A stretch of 64,000 bases of DNA from JASTVH01 sp042862465 (GTDB lineage Bacteria > Pseudomonadota > Gammaproteobacteria > Pseudomonadales > Oleiphilaceae). Below, piece after piece: positions 61,174-64,000 of this stretch. The stretch is from positions 53,083 through 117,082 of the forward strand of contig JASTVH010000011.1 of NCBI GenBank assembly GCA_042862465.1, written 5' to 3'. Below the pieces are notes generated by a model, which saw nothing but the letters and a program-made list of their open reading frames with translations, did not search any database and was not told the DNA's origin. The number at the start of each line of letters is the position of its first letter. Positions within the stretch are counted from its first letter, which is position 1. The translations under genes were made by a program, and so were the position numbers.

Positions 61174-62299
61174 TCGATCTCCACTAATGCTGGTTGCGAT
61201 GGCCTGGCTGTTGCTGGCTTCAGACGCTGGAGCGGACTTCAGTCAGTCGGGATCGCTGAAGAATCTTAGCGTTGGCTCTCGCTCGCTGATTGACGACAGT
61301 CGCTACTTCTCGAATCTTACTCGCCTGCGTATTGAACCCCGTTATCGATATCAGGACTGGGTTGTGGATGCGGCCTACGACCTGGAATTGGTGACAGGTA
61401 GTTTCGTGGACAGCCCGGAGTTTGCCTTGCTCAGGGATTCTCCTGATACACGTTATTGGGATCTTCAGGGGGACGTGCATGAATCGGGAGATTTGTTGGC
61501 GCGCCATCAATTATACCGTGGCACGATACAGTGGCGCTCGCCAGTCGGTGATTTCCGGTTTGGCCGCCAACAGGTGAATTGGTCCACGGCCTTGATCTGG
61601 AACCCCATGGACATCCTCAATCCTGTCAGCCCCCTTCAACTGGAGCCCGACGAACGGATTGGCGTGGATGCATTGTTATGGGACCGGTCCTGGGGCGCAA
61701 CGGGCCGAATCAGCGCCGTTCATGCGCCGCAACACAGTAATGAGAACGCCGCCACGGCGGCGCGGGCCAAACGCTTTTTCGCCGGAGTCGATGCAGGAAT
61801 GATGATCGGCGAGTTCGCCGGCACCAGCACGGCGGGTGTCAGCGGCAGCGGATCAATGGGGGGTACCGGTTGGCGTACTGAAATCGTCTGGCGCGACCCA
61901 GATACAGGCGATAGCTACTGGCAGGGCGTGGCGGATCTGAACTGGGCTTTTCGCAACGGGTTCAATCTCGCACTGGAGTATTTCTACAATGGTCAGGCTG
62001 TATCGTCGGGAAGCACCGGCTTGAGCAGCCTGGTGTCTGCACGTCCACGGTATGCCGGGCGTCATTACACCGGACTGTTGGTGTGGAAGGATATCAATCC
62101 CTTCTGGCAATATCGGGTGGTGGCCATTCGCAATGTCGATGATGCAAGCTGGGTGCTCTACCCGAGGTCTACATGGATACTGCCGCTCAACCGGGAAATC
62201 TATTTCACCGCCGGGGCTCAATGGTTCGGAGGGGGCGACAACAGTGAATACGGGAAACTGGAGCCGCTGGCCGTGATGGAGGTGCAGTGGTTTTTCTAA
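61166..62299 (+). CDS. Outer-membrane beta-barrel protein of the ABC-LolA operon
   Basis: 377 aa. ATG 61166 overlaps the permease stop by 8 nt; GGAGG lies 11 nt upstream. Signal peptide to about residue 23 (AGADF). Motifs DFRFGRQQVNWSTALIWNPMDILNP and a terminal VQWFF resemble the DUF1302-like protein at 35691 (LGRQILTWGTGDLVFINDLF). This is the outer-membrane end of the second export system. Confidence 0.75.
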   Translation: MVSRSPLMLVAMAWLLLASDAGADFSQSGSLKNLSVGSRSLIDDSRYFSNLTRLRIEPRYRYQDWVVDAAYDLELVTGSFVDSPEFALLRDSPDTRYWDLQGDVHESGDLLARHQLYRGTIQWRSPVGDFRFGRQQVNWSTALIWNPMDILNPVSPLQLEPDERIGVDALLWDRSWGATGRISAVHAPQHSNENAATAARAKRFFAGVDAGMMIGEFAGTSTAGVSGSGSMGGTGWRTEIVWRDPDTGDSYWQGVADLNWAFRNGFNLALEYFYNGQAVSSGSTGLSSLVSARPRYAGRHYTGLLVWKDINPFWQYRVVAIRNVDDASWVLYPRSTWILPLNREIYFTAGAQWFGGGDNSEYGKLEPLAVMEVQWFF

Positions 62300-62463
62300 A
62301 GTATTTGTCGAGAGTGCAATGGACTTACGAATAGCCGCGTTGGCATCCATTTAGGCTAAAGGGAGAAGTACTCTCAAGTGGCGAGCTTTTGATTAATTAA
62401 GCAATCATTTTCCAGATAGATAATTGAAACCTTTGATATATAATCTAAAAGAAACGCTGAAAA

Positions 62464-62495
62464 TTCAGGTTCGTTTCAGGGAAACGTGATTTAAT
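62464..62495 (+). promoter_or_regulatory. TTCAG-N6-TTCAG promoter (copy 9), small RNA B
   Basis: TTCAG at 62464-62468 and 62475-62479, 10 nt, then TTTAAT (62490-62495), one of the best -10 hexamers of the set. Confidence 0.8.
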
Positions 62496-62501
62496 CGATA
62501 C

Positions 62502-62589
62502 CACATTTAGGTTCCTTCGTTTTTTTGCGTGGGCTTCCTTTGTGTAAACTCAGGTTTGTCCTTGCCGCAGAAATACCTGCGGCTTTTTT
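62502..62589 (+). ncRNA. Candidate small RNA B (about 88 nt)
   Basis: From about 6 nt after TTTAAT to the terminator. It contains three exact UCCUU motifs (62513-62517, 62536-62540, 62559-62563), complementary to the AAGGA core of ribosome sites, and the 10-mer ACTCAGGTTT shared with RNA A. No start codon with a ribosome site is seen. An Hfq- or ribosome-site-directed role is inference. Confidence 0.55.
62564..62589 (+). terminator. Intrinsic terminator of RNA B
   Basis: GCCGCAG, loop AAATAC, CTGCGGC, then six T (62584-62589). Confidence 0.88.
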
Positions 62590-62691
62590 ATGCTCCTCCC
62601 CCATATTAGGTCGCGCCTTTGTGGCTCCAAAGTTTGCCCAGCTCCAGGGCTGTCATTTCTGAAGCGGTTTTACATACTTTTGAATTAAAAC

Positions 62692-62724
62692 GAAAAAAGC
62701 CGCAATACCTGATGGTATTGCGGC
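62692..62724 (-). terminator. Intrinsic terminator of RNA C (minus strand)
   Basis: On the minus strand GCCGCAATACC, loop ATCA, GGTATTGCGGC, then six T (62698-62693). A perfect 11-bp stem. Confidence 0.9.
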
Positions 62725-62794
62725 GAATGCGAATGGTGGAGACCATTCCTGATGCAAGCCACTAAAGGCTCTGAGAGAAGCCTATTGAGCAGCG
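62692..62794 (-). ncRNA. Candidate small RNA C (about 100 nt, minus strand)
   Basis: From promoter copy 10 to the terminator at 62692-62724. It folds into three consecutive stems: AGGCT/AGCCT (62766-62783), GAATGGT/ACCATTC with a CUCC loop (62731-62748), and the 11-bp terminator stem. A CUCC loop can pair with GGAG ribosome sites. No coding frame is supported. Confidence 0.6.
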
Positions 62795-62800
62795 TAGATT

Positions 62801-62832
62801 ATTAAATCATGGCTTCCTGAAATGAACCTGAA
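62801..62832 (-). promoter_or_regulatory. TTCAG-N6-TTCAG promoter (copy 10), small RNA C
   Basis: On the minus strand TTCAG at 62832-62828 and 62821-62817, 10 nt, then TTTAAT (62806-62801). Same hexamer and spacing as copy 9. Confidence 0.8.
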
Positions 62833-62974
62833 AAATTTGGCATTTATTATTGAGAATATTGTTTGATTACGTTTGTTTGATCTCGGTCATTTCAATTATG
62901 TATAGATGTGGCTCTTCACTTATCCGTGTGGGTCAGGAGCCATAGATGTACAGTGAGTAAACTTTACTAGATTT

Positions 62975-63006
62975 TTCAGATTCATTTCAGGTTTCTCTGG
63001 TATCGG
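62975..63006 (+). promoter_or_regulatory. TTCAG-N6-TTCAG promoter (copy 11), broken porin gene
   Basis: TTCAG at 62975-62979 and 62986-62990, 10 nt, then TATCGG (63001-63006). 66 bp before the ATG at 63072. This is the only hexamer of the eleven not ending in T. Confidence 0.72.
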
Positions 63007-63071
63007 TCGAAGTGCCTAAACCTATTGGGTTGAAATAAATAAAATCTCATGCCAGGGATGTTGGAGGGTTA

Positions 63072-63904
63072 ATGAAAATCATACGAAAGCGAATCAGTCA
63101 GGGAGTTTTGGGGGCGCTGATAGCTGCAAACGGAGTGCCTGCCGCATTAGCGGTGGAGGTTCCCACAGCTTCAGGAATTAAGCTGGATATTCTTACCCAG
63201 GGCAAATTTCAACCAACCCATTTTTCTAATTTCGGTTTGGACAGCAGCGTCGATGATGGTGCCACGGGAACTTCCGCGGGTGGTGTTCAGGTTGGAGATG
63301 AGCATGTCAGGGCTGAGGTCAGGCTAGGTGTAGTGGCGACTGGCGATAACTGGACGGGTAAACTTTTGCTTGAGAATGACTTTGCCCTTGATGCCAATTC
63401 TGTCGGTCGCGCATACCGAGGCGAGATATTTGGTCTGGAGCAGGCTTTCTTCACTTATACCTTCGATCCCGCATTCGCCCTCCAGGGTGGCTGGACCTAC
63501 AAGAATCTGGACCTGGCTTCCGGCGGACTTCTATACGGCGACGATCATCCCTTTTTCGGCGCTACGGGAAAAACCTCTTGGGGCAGTTACGATGTTTACT
63601 GGATGCCAATTACAGATGGACTGATTTCGAACATCCAGGCCCCTGGGGCCAACCCCGCTAACGGTGAACTGGACTGGGATGTGTTTGCTTCGAAGTTTGA
63701 TATCGATTTAGGAAAAGGCAGTCGTATTTCTCCCTCGAATGCATCGGAAATATTGGTGCCATGAAGCTTCGGGCCGAGGCGCTGGGCGTGACCGGAAGTT
63801 TCGACAATGGTGACGACATCAGTGCCTTTGCTGGTTACGCGGGCCTTGAGTATCCGGTTAGTGAGTCCTTCAATGAAGCGGGAGCCCCGCAAGCCCACCA
63901 ATAA
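63072..63904 (+). pseudogene. Frameshifted outer-membrane porin-like gene
   Basis: ATG 63072 with GGAGG ribosome site and a signal peptide (to about residue 27). The beta-rich body runs (LDILTQGKFQPTHFSNFG, VRAEVRLGVVATGDNW, LEQAFFTYTFDPAFALQGG) to about 63715, then goes out of frame and stops at 63764. The next frame continues the same style of protein (MKLRAEALGVTGSFDNGDD ISAFAGYAGLEYPVSESF) to 63870, where it meets transposase sequence. So the gene has a frameshift and a truncation. Confidence 0.75.
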
Positions 63905-64000
63905 GGAGATACGCTCCTACCTCCAGCATCTCAAGTGGCTCAAAGGCATGGCCGACCAACTGCCCACCATCCAGGCCTTACCGGTGGCCAAGCGACACCA
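63873..64000 (+). mobile_element. tnpA: Fragment of a Tn3-family transposase
   Basis: One frame reads REPRKPTNKEIRSYLQHLKW, then LKGMADQLPTIQALPVAKRH, up to the window edge. This resembles the stretch of Tn3/Tn21-type TnpA that reads AKPNSRHMLEHIERLKAW. It begins inside the broken porin with no start codon of its own, so it is an internal piece; how far it continues to the right is unknown. Confidence 0.6.

Larger units (their letters stand above)
62300..63071. other. Gap with two candidate sRNAs and three TTCAG promoters
   Basis: About 770 bp with no ORF that has a ribosome site. It holds promoter copies 9, 10 and 11, two intrinsic terminators facing each other, and two RNA-like units (62502-62589 plus, 62692-62794 minus). 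Confidence 0.65.

Overview
The window looks like an accessory, metal- and stress-handling region of a gammaproteobacterium. Marinobacter or a close marine relative is my best guess, judged only from the character of the proteins (OprO/P-type porins, type II GAPDH, DUF302, BCCT, TorF and Gcw_chp-type porins). No rRNA, tRNA, CRISPR array or complete transposon is visible. A Tn3-type transposase fragment sits at the right edge, and the left edge cuts an RND pump gene.

Layout. 1-3.1 kb: heavy-metal RND efflux operon czcCBA (minus strand, czcA cut by the edge). 3.4-10.3 kb: envelope genes, namely a TorF-type porin, an OprO/P-like porin behind a PhoB-type box, a FecA-like TonB receptor behind a Fur-type box, and an alginate-export-like porin. 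10.6-14.4 kb: small proteins, a YHS-type protein, a decayed hflC, an orphan Rieske protein and cfa, with a scrap of a second cfa. 14.5-21.6 kb: a visibly more GC-rich block with DUF2933/DUF5676 proteins, a P1B ATPase with a CPD instead of a CPC motif, nhaA, the wrecks of gnd, zwf and tal, and a 3'-truncated glgX. 21.8-29.4 kb: a ferritin-like protein, AMP-phosphorylase-type enzyme, PRPP synthetase, beta-CASP hydrolase, phosphoketolase and a membrane methyltransferase. 29.7-31.5 kb: porin and two cytochromes c. 31.6-37.6 kb: a BigR/SqrR-like sensor divergent from DUF2892, an RND exporter, a LolA-like protein, an outer-membrane protein, then DUF302. 37.7-46 kb: PLD-type synthase and type II GAPDH, divergent from a CPC-type copper ATPase, D-lactate-type dehydrogenase, a membrane protein and a BCCT carrier. 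46.3-51 kb: a nickel/cobalt-type island (MFS, CDF, CsoR/RcnR-family sensor, His-rich protein, HupE-like protein) with two G-tract operators. 51.3-62.3 kb: ATP-grasp-like protein, beta-propeller, methyltransferase, EamA, and a LolA-like/ABC/outer-membrane-protein operon interrupted by a 1.2-1.4 kb module with a Met-rich protein and a lipoprotein cytochrome c. 62.4-64 kb: two small-RNA-like units, a broken porin and the transposase scrap.

The thread that ties the window together is a promoter element I found by reading the gaps: two TTCAG half-sites exactly 11 bp apart (TTCAG-N6-TTCAG), followed after exactly 10 nt by a -10-like hexamer that begins with T in all eleven cases and ends with T in ten. 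Eleven exact copies occur, nine on the plus and two on the minus strand, all in gaps and all pointing at a transcription unit; by chance about 0.1 would be expected in 64 kb. They sit before both metal ATPase operons, the AMP-salvage/phosphoketolase operon, the GAPDH operon, porin/cytochrome operons, the Met-rich insert and three short units that end in intrinsic terminators and have no ORF. This is the geometry of an OmpR/PhoB-family activator; no response regulator is encoded in the window, so the controlling protein must lie elsewhere. I regard this regulon with its candidate sRNAs as the most interesting content.

Other points of interest are two parallel LolA-like/outer-membrane-protein export systems (one with an RND pump, one with an ABC transporter), and clear island decay (gnd-zwf-tal, hflC, a DUF2933 gene, a broken porin).
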